Shown: positions 15,601 to 23,229 of the stretch, piece by piece
How positions within the stretch are numbered: the first letter of the stretch is position 1
Layout: each line of letters starts with the position of its first letter
DNA from: a virus
Length of the DNA: 25,054 bases
IMG/VR virus record: IMGVR_UViG_3300046804_002546
Location: 1-25,054 of that record
Direction: 5' to 3' (one strand)
Program-made: the position numbers and the translations under genes
Notes under the pieces: generated by a model
Databases searched by the model: none
Told to the model about the DNA's origin: nothing
The model's input: the letters and a program-made list of their open reading frames with translations, nothing else

Positions 15601-17496
15601 CGATTGACCCACGGTCTTCTCCGATGGAATGTTGGTGATGTAGGCATAGATGCCATCGAAGAAATGACCAACCATTGACAAGAACGTGATGTAATCATCG
15701 TTTTTCTCGTCAGACAAAATGTGGTCGGGGCAGTTGTTAATCAAGCTGTCACGGTTGTATTTGTCGTAGTAACTAGCCGAATTCAACGTCTCCGCAACGA
15801 AACTTGCACTGACAAATCCACTGCCAGAGTATGCAAAATTACCGCTACGATACAGATATGATTCGTAGCCATCGAATGACGATACAATTTCCGTCATCTG
15901 GTCTTGGATGACATTCTTCTCTTGGGTATAGAATGGATATGTGCTACCACTGGCTGAAACAAATGCGGTGTTCTTGTTCTCCAAAGTTACCAGAGAAGAA
16001 GTGAGGGCTGCAAGATTGATAGATTTGTTCTTGAAAATCTTTACTCGTAGTTCAGCAGATGAGAAGACCACGAAATTTGCAAAGTCACTGTAATCAACAT
16101 TCAACTCGCCCAAGTTTTTACTGACAACCAATTCACGGCTGTTTTCATCACTTTCCCTCAAATCTTCTGCGGTATATGCAATGTTAGTATTGGTCAAACT
16201 TACGTTTGGAATTGGAACTGAAAAGTTCGGCGCACCAATCTTATGCACCATCTTACTTGATGGAGTTCTGACAATTGCATTGACGACGTATGGAGCCAAC
16301 GAAATGTTCGATACCCAGCAGTGGCTTCGAGCCATGATGTCGTTTGGCAATTCAGATTGCAACTTAACCAGAAGCGTCAGAGGCTCGGATGGACTGGTTC
16401 GTTCGTCCATCACTCCCGTATTCAAAATTGGAAGGATTCGGTTATTGCCGAGATTCAACCCGTTCTTAAGATAGGAATAGTATTTCTCATTGTATGTGGA
16501 CGACAATACATTGCTGATGGGCTGGTAGTAATGCTTCGTGAAAAAGTCGTAAATGAATGCTTTGGCATCTACATACTGCTTTGAAGGATGCTCGCCTATT
16601 GGAGCGAATTTGCGCTCGATGGATGCGGACACAAACCCATTGAAATGGGTGTCAACCTCTTTGAAATCAACGACGTTTTCCGAGTTAGAAAGGAGATAGT
16701 TCGTAAAATAGGTTTGAATTCCTTGAATACGAATCAAACGGTCATTTGTGCTCGAAACTCCTGCATTGGAAACTTTTGGAACGGTCGTAAAAATCAAGAA
16801 GTCTTCATACAGATTCTTCAAGAATTTAAGCATCGCCCCGTCGGTGTTCAGGAAGAATACTTGTTTGATTGTGTTGATTTCAGACGTGTATTGGGAACTA
16901 ACTCTGGAATAAATTTGTTCGTATGGGCAGATTGCAACACTCTTCAAATAGAGTGGCGACACATCGCTCAACAAAACTTTCTTGCGGCAAAATGCATCAT
17001 AGTTAGCATTGGAACTGCTCAGAGGAACGAGTTTCAACTCCTTACGGGAAGGTGAAATTTCCTTGATGACCAACGGTTCGTTGATGTTACCCGCCATTTC
17101 ACGGGTGAAATTGTAAACAAAGAAGAAGCTGCCTTCGGTCATTCCAGTTGCCGTTTGCAACTCTTCGGCAGGATTGACCAAGACTTTCTCATTCTTGTAA
17201 AGCGTGAAATCGGTCAGCAACTCGGAGTAAGAATATGTTACGGGGTAATCGAGAGCGTTGAGATATGAGAGAGTAATCTCGTTGAAGCTCTTGGATTGAT
17301 TCAAGACATTCCATCCGATGAAGTTGTCTTCTCTGTCCCAAACCCCGAACTCAATCACGTCATTAGCCGAAAATCCAAACCACAAATCCGATACATATCC
17401 GTTGACAAAAAGAGTCGTCTCGGTTCTGTTGAGGTAAGAACCAGTGTTCAGACTGCCGGTGTTTGTCGCAACTAATGGATATGATGTGAATTCCAT
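12628..17496 (-). CDS. giant baseplate/tail protein with tail protein I-like, LamG-like and PKD regions and tandem C-terminal domains
   Basis: 1622 residues, the largest protein here. Residues about 635-720 (YMLETFGWNLDD; IRNRIFSNLPQIFKAKGTEE; LLLACYGIPSVL) resemble the tail protein I-like core found in large tail proteins. About 780-960 looks like a concanavalin A/LamG-type beta sandwich (SVGFVREP, LFFQIGYKN, FDKWQMWYDP). A PKD domain lies at about 1341-1417 with the hallmark FNWQFGDGTSSSVANPSHTY. It is followed by two homologous domains of about 100 residues (about 1422-1524 and 1526-1621), each with F-V-x-NWNG-x-N-VIDTG. Its place after gp6 and the coiled-coil gene suggests a counterpart of T4 gp7 (about 1030 residues), which is positional inference only. 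The gene starts 1 base after the preceding stop, suggesting translational coupling. The C-terminal domains could bind host surfaces. Confidence 0.75.
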   Translation of the reverse strand: MEFTSYPLVATNTGSLNTGSYLNRTETTLFVNGYVSDLWFGFSANDVIEFGVWDREDNFIGWNVLNQSKSFNEITLSYLNALDYPVTYSYSELLTDFTLYKNEKVLVNPAEELQTATGMTEGSFFFVYNFTREMAGNINEPLVIKEISPSRKELKLVPLSSSNANYDAFCRKKVLLSDVSPLYLKSVAICPYEQIYSRVSSQYTSEINTIKQVFFLNTDGAMLKFLKNLYEDFLIFTTVPKVSNAGVSSTNDRLIRIQGIQTYFTNYLLSNSENVVDFKEVDTHFNGFVSASIERKFAPIGEHPSKQYVDAKAFIYDFFTKHYYQPISNVLSSTYNEKYYSYLKNGLNLGNNRILPILNTGVMDERTSPSEPLTLLVKLQSELPNDIMARSHCWVSNISLAPYVVNAIVRTPSSKMVHKIGAPNFSVPIPNVSLTNTNIAYTAEDLRESDENSRELVVSKNLGELNVDYSDFANFVVFSSAELRVKIFKNKSINLAALTSSLVTLENKNTAFVSASGSTYPFYTQEKNVIQDQMTEIVSSFDGYESYLYRSGNFAYSGSGFVSASFVAETLNSASYYDKYNRDSLINNCPDHILSDEKNDDYITFLSMVGHFFDGIYAYITNIPSEKTVGQSATEEFTRRIVDYMLETFGWNLDDSLEQASLLQNYLTSDQIEGLASMSAEERLQTIRNRIFSNLPQIFKAKGTEESVRLLLACYGIPSVLLSVREFGGVNYADDSAAYTIYERAYMYQWNTSSAYDYFSVPAPSNAKTFLGKLSIDSSEPYSYGQEQILFGRVSGSAASSSISGSGEWSVGFVREPVAKSGKLFFQIGYKNAPQFKIYTPHFPLFDGSVYSFMLRRNAPSSEYEVNANTDAIPCRYDLYVQKNESGQRAVYLTASAVCYEASTNQFFDVSNTGSNIMIGGWFTSHNGQGYTGTFDKWQMWYDPITDSNFEDYVNHINSYSFSGSRDPQKSLLFRMHTDYPFDLRQTSASANVWSGSWQNANPFYALSSSTKQEQEFALAYAPSVDLMSSRNAWHGAQELVYDSASCEYVSQSAYPFQFKVLDYPSTLATTKYGPNKFRNEKIRHVSQSVATRFDDKTRSTYVPRNSTAPDSNQVGFFVDPQDFKNRDIVRFFGNFDFMDAIGNPNNQFSGSYDTLRNFRQTYASAKNENSGSRTLFNELITLYKFYFNRSIFEAIKNLTPARSNVLVGVIVEPTVLERPKYHAKPVYSEANTGSVFYADITASHYFRDPNTKLTRLTESVQYADFNVDPTYASQFDTASLPNNLTLDLNVAYINLPSLNYPINFLPQGTYISDVPDKYQLGHYGSSELLTTPVVIPPEPVVASFYASPVSGLSPLLVNFTNTSAGADTFNWQFGDGTSSSVANPSHTYTNTGSYTVTLSATGSSGTDVSVQTNYITTFGSVACVALSSSYTVSNTASLVDVVTLGTDVGVVKLVWSTRSYPDRFVINWNGSNVIDTGLNTTGTGSAYFNKTSAYPTSASITVSTDRAPASAGSFHVQCPAATITCVALSQSYNVSSTTLPATQSVVLGTGTGVVQLSFAMTEPQTKFVLNWNGANVIDTGFQSTTGSYIFNKSLSYPVTALLSIYGNSGDSRGGVIVSCPT
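12630..13233 (-). repeat. tandem pair of about 100-residue domains at the C-terminus of the 1622-residue protein
   Basis: Both copies share CVALS-x-SY-x-VS at the start, G-T-x-x-GVV-x-L, then RFVINWNGSNVIDTG in copy 1 versus KFVLNWNGANVIDTG in copy 2, a F-N-K strand, and a final V-x-CP. The DNA has diverged, but the protein match is unmistakable, so this is an old internal duplication. Confidence 0.85.
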
Positions 17497-17497
17497 A

Positions 17498-17953
17498 TTA
17501 CTTCTTTGTCTTCTTTACTGGCGTGTAAGGGAAATCTTCTGAAAAATCTGATTCGACACGGCCTTGGCCAAGTGCTTTACGCAACTCGAAGATAACCTGC
17601 TTGGTAGCCAAAACGTCAACCGACCCGCTGTCGGAGTTTTCGGCAATCACTGTGTCTAGTTGTGACTTCAAAGTGATGTTTTCTTGTTGAAGAACCTGCA
17701 TTTGTTCTTCCAATGCCGTAATCTGTTGTGCTGAAGAAGTCAACTCTTGGGGAACAAACTCTTCAAAATCAACGTTATAGAAAGTCTTGATTTTGCCATT
17801 GTTATAAAAAACGTTTTGAAGGGGAAATGCGAGGTAAACTTGACTGAAATCAGTCGAAGAACTGTTGAACGTCAGATTTCCGACACTATCGAATTTATAT
17901 TCGTATGTGCCGTAACGCTGAAAGTTCTGGATGTCTTGCGAAAAATCGCTCAT
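17498..17953 (-). CDS. small coiled-coil structural protein
   Basis: 151 residues. The N-terminal half is beta-like and aromatic (YGTYEYKFDSVGNLTF, VYLAFPLQNVFYNNGK). Residues about 73-105 form a convincing coiled coil with hydrophobic heptads (ITALEEQMQVLQQENITLKS). The C-terminus is basic (PVKKTKK). I do not recognise a family. It sits between the DNRLRE-like and giant wedge-type genes with 1-base gaps on both sides (TAA T ATG), which points to co-translation and possibly to complex formation with one of them. The stop of the gene before it supplies AAGG as its Shine-Dalgarno site. A trimeric or dimeric connector is plausible, but this is only an inference from the coiled coil. Confidence 0.7.
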   Translation of the reverse strand: MSDFSQDIQNFQRYGTYEYKFDSVGNLTFNSSSTDFSQVYLAFPLQNVFYNNGKIKTFYNVDFEEFVPQELTSSAQQITALEEQMQVLQQENITLKSQLDTVIAENSDSGSVDVLATKQVIFELRKALGQGRVESDFSEDFPYTPVKKTKK

Positions 17954-17954
17954 A

Positions 17955-20132
17955 TTACCTTGTTACTTTGAATGTCTTGCCCGTGTCAATCGTGTGGATT
18001 GATGTGCCATCATTTACCCGAATCAGAACTCGGTAGTATCGTTCTTGAGGCAATGCCGTCGTGTCAATCACGAAGTAATTGCCCTCTGGATACATACAAC
18101 CAATCCGAGTATAATTATCGAAATCCATGAGAATTTCACTAGTCTCATTGTCTTTCAATGCATAATATGATGACGTTGGCAGATATTCAGGAACAAGGTA
18201 TTGTTGCTGCTGCGTTGACTTTCCGAAGGTTTTGAGTGGAAATTGCTTACGACCGAACACATTCATCTTCACAATATCCCCTGCCTTATAGGTTGGGGAA
18301 ACGTTTGACAACGTAACTGTGAATGGACGCTCAGAGTCCAGTGGCGAGAGCACGCTAGACGTAAATTCAACACTGCTAGTGTAAGAATATGACGACGTTA
18401 CGACGCTGCCGCTCAATTGAAGGCTCAAAACGCCACCTAGCAGGTTGCCGTCAATAAACTGTCCGTTGAAGCTTGCACTGGTCGAACCCGACAGGGTGTA
18501 TGTTCCAAGTGCTCGTCCGTTCACGTATGTTCCTACCACTGTGGCGTAGGCATATGGCTCAATTCCCGATGGGATTCCAATGTAAACTCTCGAACCATAC
18601 AATGCGTCAGGAGTCCACGAACCCGTCAAAAATGCGTTCTCAAACTTGTAATCAACATAGTAGGCCGTGAATGTGCTACCACTCCAAATTCCGTTGAGGA
18701 ATGACCCGCTCGACATTTGAGCATAGAAATTGTTTCCACATGGTCCTTGAACAAAGGATGACGACCCTGAGATAGAGGCGGACACAAATCCATAGACAGG
18801 CAAACCAATGATGTTGCCACTCAGTCCGCCGCCGCTTACAATTCCAGATGCGGACAGTTCTGGCCACAGCACGCTTGCTGAGAAGTTTTGGGTGATAGTC
18901 AACACAGCACTTGCAGAAAAACTGCCGCTAATACCACCAGCAATGGTGAAGGTTGAGCCACTTTGCACGGAAGCTGTAATTCCAGCCGAAGCCGTTGCAA
19001 TAGTCACGCTGCCAGTTGAAATACTACCCGTGATGTCACCGCCATTCAAAGCGATGTCGTCCCACATTACATCCAAGCATGGGGAATAGATGGTGTTTGT
19101 GTCACGGCTGAAGAATCTCAAGGTAAATCCAGAACCAGTGCTATGCAATTCGTCTGAACTGACAAGCATCAATCCTTCATTCGGCAAACTTCCGCTCAAC
19201 CATCCGAGAACAATTGGCGTGACATCCATGTTTATGTCCGAGGATTGATATTCAAAACTCTGTGAGCAAACACTGGACGTGTAGAATGTGCCACCACCGT
19301 ATGCAAACGATGCAGTTGCCGATGCGGGGTCGGTGATGAAGTCAATAGCTGGCCGAGAACCAGACAAAGATTGGGAATACCAAGTCGTGCCGCCGTTGTT
19401 ATCACGGTATTGCCAGCTTACACCACGGTCAGAACCACCATCTGAATAGTATCCATTTCCCATGTCCCAGCTTTGGCTGATTGGAAGGGCATAGATGTTG
19501 TATGTGATTGGCAACTCATATTCGTTACAAACCTTCACCTTCAACGAGAAGTGTGGAGTTGCAATTTCGCCATTGGCAATTGAAGTTGAGATTGCAGTCA
19601 AATCAAATTTGAGGAAGGTACGGTCAATGAACTTCGTCGTTGCATCTACCCAATTTTGAACGTTGCGGGTATCCACGCCCGAACCAGTTCCAGACAAACA
19701 TCCCGATGAACCCGACAGAACGCCAGTAAAGACACCTACGAGATAAGGTGCAATTACTGAACCTGAAATGCTTCCGATGATGGTGCTTCCCGAGGCAGGA
19801 TTGCCAAAGCTACCACTACCAACCGAGCCTGTACCATCAACGGAGCCACTGAAAAAGGAAGCACTGAAAATCAGACCGCTTCCCGAAATTGTTCCATAGG
19901 ATGAAGACACCGTTCCCGAGAATGAACCCGTCAATGTTCCCGTGAAACTGGTAACTCCTTGGGTATTGAATACCACATCAGTATAGACGTAATCCTTCGT
20001 GGAACTCAACGTTCTGACGATGGTGTTCGCCGTACCTACTTGCAACAGTTCATCAATGCCGAAATTCTTATCTTCATAATTGCTTCGGTTGGTGATGTAG
20101 GTGTCTTTAGATGGGTATATGAAATGGTGCAT
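17955..20132 (-). CDS. DNRLRE-like, Gly/Ser-rich phage structural protein
   Basis: 725 residues. The N-terminus YPSKDTYITNRSNYEDKNFG and DELLQVG, together with FIDRTFLKFDLTAIS, ALPISQSWDMGNG and MDVTPIVLGWLSG, follows the order of a DNRLRE-type domain (tag D-T-Y-I, E-L-x-V-G, R-x-x-L-K-F-D, V-T-x-x-V-x-x-W, G-L-x-L). That domain is a beta-sandwich usually seen in bacterial surface and exoproteins. It is interrupted by a Gly/Ser-rich repeat stretch at about residues 60-155, and another follows at about 375-600 (repeated SGS, GSFSG, SGSV). A compact C-terminal domain at about 610-725 ends FKVTR. Next to gp6 it most likely decorates or extends the baseplate wedge. The start is 3 bases after the gp6 stop. 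Confidence 0.7.
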   Translation of the reverse strand: MHHFIYPSKDTYITNRSNYEDKNFGIDELLQVGTANTIVRTLSSTKDYVYTDVVFNTQGVTSFTGTLTGSFSGTVSSSYGTISGSGLIFSASFFSGSVDGTGSVGSGSFGNPASGSTIIGSISGSVIAPYLVGVFTGVLSGSSGCLSGTGSGVDTRNVQNWVDATTKFIDRTFLKFDLTAISTSIANGEIATPHFSLKVKVCNEYELPITYNIYALPISQSWDMGNGYYSDGGSDRGVSWQYRDNNGGTTWYSQSLSGSRPAIDFITDPASATASFAYGGGTFYTSSVCSQSFEYQSSDINMDVTPIVLGWLSGSLPNEGLMLVSSDELHSTGSGFTLRFFSRDTNTIYSPCLDVMWDDIALNGGDITGSISTGSVTIATASAGITASVQSGSTFTIAGGISGSFSASAVLTITQNFSASVLWPELSASGIVSGGGLSGNIIGLPVYGFVSASISGSSSFVQGPCGNNFYAQMSSGSFLNGIWSGSTFTAYYVDYKFENAFLTGSWTPDALYGSRVYIGIPSGIEPYAYATVVGTYVNGRALGTYTLSGSTSASFNGQFIDGNLLGGVLSLQLSGSVVTSSYSYTSSVEFTSSVLSPLDSERPFTVTLSNVSPTYKAGDIVKMNVFGRKQFPLKTFGKSTQQQQYLVPEYLPTSSYYALKDNETSEILMDFDNYTRIGCMYPEGNYFVIDTTALPQERYYRVLIRVNDGTSIHTIDTGKTFKVTR

Positions 20133-20135
20133 ATC

Positions 20136-22115
20136 TTACAATACTGACCCTTTGATGTCGCTGTCAGGGTATTTGACCTCAAAGATAGAAGGGTCAACCG
20201 ATGGATAAACAATGCCGTTCTTTGTTGCTGCGGCAATGTCATATTCCACCGATGAATAATCTCCATCCAAGGCGGTTTTGTTTTTGATTGACAGGCTGAT
20301 AACTGACTGGACACCATCAACCTTGGCAATTTCAAGCTGCAACTGACTCAAATTGATAGGTTGAGAGAAATTCCACTTGTCAACATTGAAGAAAGATTGC
20401 ACCGACTGGATGCAGTTCAAAAGAACATCTTTCTTGTTGAAGCCTTTGTAAACGGTAATCGTAAACTCAACTCCGATGTTGATGACATAACCATCAATAA
20501 TGTTCACGCCATCCGTAATCATGCGTGATTGCTTCAAATATGTAATCAGATTCGTAATCAAAGCGTCATTGGGTGGAATGAGTTTCTTGTCCGCATCATA
20601 CGACAAAAGATACACATTGATTGCGAATGGATTTGTCACGTCATATGCAATACGACGGAAGAAATTGTTATCACTGTTGCTGACAACAGTTGCGGCGTTG
20701 TCTTGATTCACCGTGCCGACCAAAATCTTGTTAATTCCAACCTCAAGGCTGGTATCGGCAATGACCTGTGCCTTGGCAATCGAACCAAACTTTGCTGGCA
20801 ACGAATATACTCGAACGAGGTAATCGTTTTGAGTTACTGTGCGGTTTTGTGCCGCAAAATTAGCCATTGCGTTTTGCTTGATTTCGTCATCAGTCTCGCT
20901 GTCCTTACCGCCCACACATGGAACGGGATTGCTTACTTGCAATGAGTTCTTGACAGTGTTCAAGAGTTCTACTTGCTCTGGCAACAGTCCTTCGGATGGA
21001 TTATCAAACTCGGCTGATACCACGTTACGAATCTCGTTGGTTTGACAATTGGATTGTAATCCTCCACCAACCAGATAGCGAATGGTCAAGGTAGTATTGA
21101 ACGGAGCAATACCATAGTTTTCATTCTTCAAGAAATTCGCAGGGTCAAGCGGAACATTGACATTGGAAATGCGGTTCAATCCCACACCAATCAGATTGGA
21201 GTCAAATGTCACGATTTCATCATCAACCCCGTTTGTTCCTGCACCGAACTGCAAAGAAGTAACGTTGTTTTCATCAACCAATGTGACAAAACGACGGGAG
21301 GTCTTGAGATACTTCAAGATGTAAGGAACGGAATCCTTGTATTGGTTCAACGAGCCTTCAAACTCGGCATCGTTTGGAGTTGAGATTGGAACAAGTTCCT
21401 GTGCCAGATAGTCAACTTCATACCACTTGTTGTTGTCAGAATCCGTGATGTCGAGGATGGCCAGAACGTTTGGCTCGTCCAAAGTAATCGTATAGTATGG
21501 TGTTGGTGAGCCAACCACAACTTCCTTGCTCAAGATTTGTCCTGAGTTGATGCTACCCGTTTTCTGCAAAAGGAAGAACTCAGGCGTTCCGTCTGTGTTG
21601 CGAGAGTAAACCGAGTCCAGCCGTGGGGACATAGATGAACTTACTTGGAAGTCCACCGCTTGATTCAAAATGTAATATGAACCCCCGTTGTTTGAAAACT
21701 GAGTGTTCTCCTTGACCAACAACATATAGTCGGTATCTGGATAATAGTTTCCAGCACCATCAGTGGCCGAAGGACAAAGTTGAAAGAGATTAACTGCACC
21801 AGTTGATGCACGGGATGGTTTGACTTTGTAACCAAGGTAACGTGCCAAATTGATAATGTTACGACGCTCGGTCGCACTGGTGAGAATACTTTCCTTGAAA
21901 GCGTAATCTGTGTAGTAACTCAGAACGTCACCGACGTAGGCAGCTTGTTCAATGAACATCATGCCGGGAGCAGATGGCGAGAAGTCACGATACGTATTGG
22001 GATAATACGTTTTGGCAAAGTTGATAAGCGAATCCTTCAACTGAGAGAAATCTCGGTTCAAGTAGCGAATCTCTTTGCTGTTTGGAGCAAATGACTTTTG
22101 GGTGTTGCTTGGCAT
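20136..22115 (-). CDS. 6: baseplate wedge protein gp6 (baseplate J-like)
   Basis: 659 residues, practically the length of T4 gp6 (660). The N-terminus carries the signature of the family: IRYLNRDFSQLKDSLINFAK, TYRDFSPSAPGMMFIE, AAYVGDVLSYYTD, ESILTSATERRNI and LARYLGYK. Later parts match the J-like core (EQVELLNTVKNSLQ, then AQNRTVTQNDYLVRVYSLP). In T4, gp6 dimers join wedges into the hexagonal inner ring of the baseplate and govern the change to sheath contraction. Here the gene lies directly after gp25, its structural partner in the wedge core, with a TAA TT ATG junction. No truncation or frameshift is visible. A firm assignment. Confidence 0.94.
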   Translation of the reverse strand: MPSNTQKSFAPNSKEIRYLNRDFSQLKDSLINFAKTYYPNTYRDFSPSAPGMMFIEQAAYVGDVLSYYTDYAFKESILTSATERRNIINLARYLGYKVKPSRASTGAVNLFQLCPSATDGAGNYYPDTDYMLLVKENTQFSNNGGSYYILNQAVDFQVSSSMSPRLDSVYSRNTDGTPEFFLLQKTGSINSGQILSKEVVVGSPTPYYTITLDEPNVLAILDITDSDNNKWYEVDYLAQELVPISTPNDAEFEGSLNQYKDSVPYILKYLKTSRRFVTLVDENNVTSLQFGAGTNGVDDEIVTFDSNLIGVGLNRISNVNVPLDPANFLKNENYGIAPFNTTLTIRYLVGGGLQSNCQTNEIRNVVSAEFDNPSEGLLPEQVELLNTVKNSLQVSNPVPCVGGKDSETDDEIKQNAMANFAAQNRTVTQNDYLVRVYSLPAKFGSIAKAQVIADTSLEVGINKILVGTVNQDNAATVVSNSDNNFFRRIAYDVTNPFAINVYLLSYDADKKLIPPNDALITNLITYLKQSRMITDGVNIIDGYVINIGVEFTITVYKGFNKKDVLLNCIQSVQSFFNVDKWNFSQPINLSQLQLEIAKVDGVQSVISLSIKNKTALDGDYSSVEYDIAAATKNGIVYPSVDPSIFEVKYPDSDIKGSVL

Positions 22116-22117
22116 AA

Positions 22118-22537
22118 TTACACTTTATTCGTGTTGAGGACAATTTCCACCACATCGGACTGGTTGATGGCGTCCACGGTAAACTTTACGACGATGTATA
22201 GTTTATAAATATCTCGAAGGTCGGTACTTTTGTCATCTTCAAAGTATTTAACGTCAACTGAATTCACCGACACGCCGGGAATCCACTGTGCAATGTCTTC
22301 TGTGATGATTTTGTTCACCTTTTCAGGGATAAAGTCGTCGTTTGGCTCGAAAACAAGTGTCCAAAGACGGCATCCAAACGTCGGATTCATGCGACGTTCG
22401 CCCGGAACGGTGCGAATCAGATTTATTATATTCATCCGATACGCCGTGAAACTATCCGTGGTTTGGTCAAAATAGCCACTATTCCCACCTTGAATCGGTA
22501 GGTTCAAACCAATCGGAATGTTCTTCAAAATGGCCAT
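22118..22537 (-). CDS. 25: baseplate wedge protein gp25 (GPW/gp25 family)
   Basis: 139 residues against 132 in T4. The family core is clear: FTAYRMNIINLIRTVPGERR followed by MNPTFGC and LWTLVFEP, then an amphipathic helix (EKVNKIITEDIAQWIPG) and alternating strands at the end. The GERR/EPR-type residues lie in the core bundle that gp25 forms with gp6 and gp53, the most conserved part of contractile injection machines. The ATG shares one base with the stop of the Ala/Pro-rich gene before it (TAATG), so translation is probably coupled. No anomalies seen. Confidence 0.95.
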   Translation of the reverse strand: MAILKNIPIGLNLPIQGGNSGYFDQTTDSFTAYRMNIINLIRTVPGERRMNPTFGCRLWTLVFEPNDDFIPEKVNKIITEDIAQWIPGVSVNSVDVKYFEDDKSTDLRDIYKLYIVVKFTVDAINQSDVVEIVLNTNKV

Positions 22538-23199
22538 TAAGCGAGCACGCCTTTCTTCTTCTTGTCAATGATTTTCATCATCTGAGAATAGTTGCGAGTC
22601 AGGGCTTGGGCAACCGGTGCTGCCAATGGCACTTGACGGGCAACATCCAACGCCGAAACACCTTCAGGAATTGCCTGCATGGGTGCATGAGTGCTTTCCT
22701 GCCCTTCACGCAACACGGGAGGCGTTCCAATAGGCATAGAAGGCATACCACGGGTGAATGCTGGTGCTTCTTCTGCCATCGCTGCGCTCATTTCGACAGG
22801 GCTGGGCATGGCGGTTGCGGCTGCTTGTTGATATTGATTCAAAAAGGCAGGCATTGACCCCATGTTACGTTCATGTTGACGCAACGGAGTAGTTTCGTTC
22901 AAAATCTGGTTAAGAATCGGGTCTTTGGTAAAATGCCGTGGCTGTGGGGCTGCTGGTCGAGCAGCTACAGGAGCAGTCGGCGTAGCCCCAGCGAACATTT
23001 CTCGCAGGGACGCCTTCAAGTCCAATTCTTCTTCTGCTGCTGGGGCTACAGGAGCAGGTTGACGTTGTTCCGTCACAACCGATTTACCCATCATGTTTTG
23101 AAACGTTTCTGCAATGATGACCGGCAGTTGTTTACGGACTTCCTTGGCTACAAGGGCTTCAATTAGCTGTGTGAGTTGTGTGAGTTCTGACTTTTTCAT
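22537..23199 (-). CDS. Ala/Pro-rich protein between the spike and wedge genes
   Basis: 220 residues from ATG 23199. The frame is open further, but GGGAGGA at 23211-23217 makes ATG 23199 the natural start (11-base spacer, somewhat long). The N-terminus is an amphipathic helix (TQLTQLIEALVAKEVRKQLP). The middle is a low-complexity Ala/Pro/Met linker with short conserved-looking islands (FTKDPILNQILNETTPLR). The C-terminus is basic and helical (TRNYSQMMKIIDKKKKG). There is no recognised domain. It lies between the gp5-like and gp25 genes and overlaps the latter by one base, so a baseplate assembly or linker role is plausible. The helix-linker-helix design suggests it tethers two partners. Confidence 0.7.
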   Translation of the reverse strand: MKKSELTQLTQLIEALVAKEVRKQLPVIIAETFQNMMGKSVVTEQRQPAPVAPAAEEELDLKASLREMFAGATPTAPVAARPAAPQPRHFTKDPILNQILNETTPLRQHERNMGSMPAFLNQYQQAAATAMPSPVEMSAAMAEEAPAFTRGMPSMPIGTPPVLREGQESTHAPMQAIPEGVSALDVARQVPLAAPVAQALTRNYSQMMKIIDKKKKGVLA

Positions 23200-23202
23200 A
23201 GA

Positions 23203-23225
23203 TATAAATATCCTCCCGAAGTCCA
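23203..23225 (-). repeat. junction motif copy 2 (TGGACTTC + ATATTTATA), includes ribosome-binding site
   Basis: On the minus strand TGGACTTC, six bases and ATATTTATA lie in the leader of the 220-residue gene, a near copy of 1627-1648. The six bases between, GGGAGG, form the Shine-Dalgarno site. The function of the shared flanks is unknown. Confidence 0.35.
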
Positions 23226-23229
23226 ATGA

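Noticed and set aside
12628-17496. Naming the 1622-residue protein gp7
   Set aside because: Position and size are suggestive, but I cannot see residue-level similarity to T4 gp7 and the C-terminal domains are unlike it.
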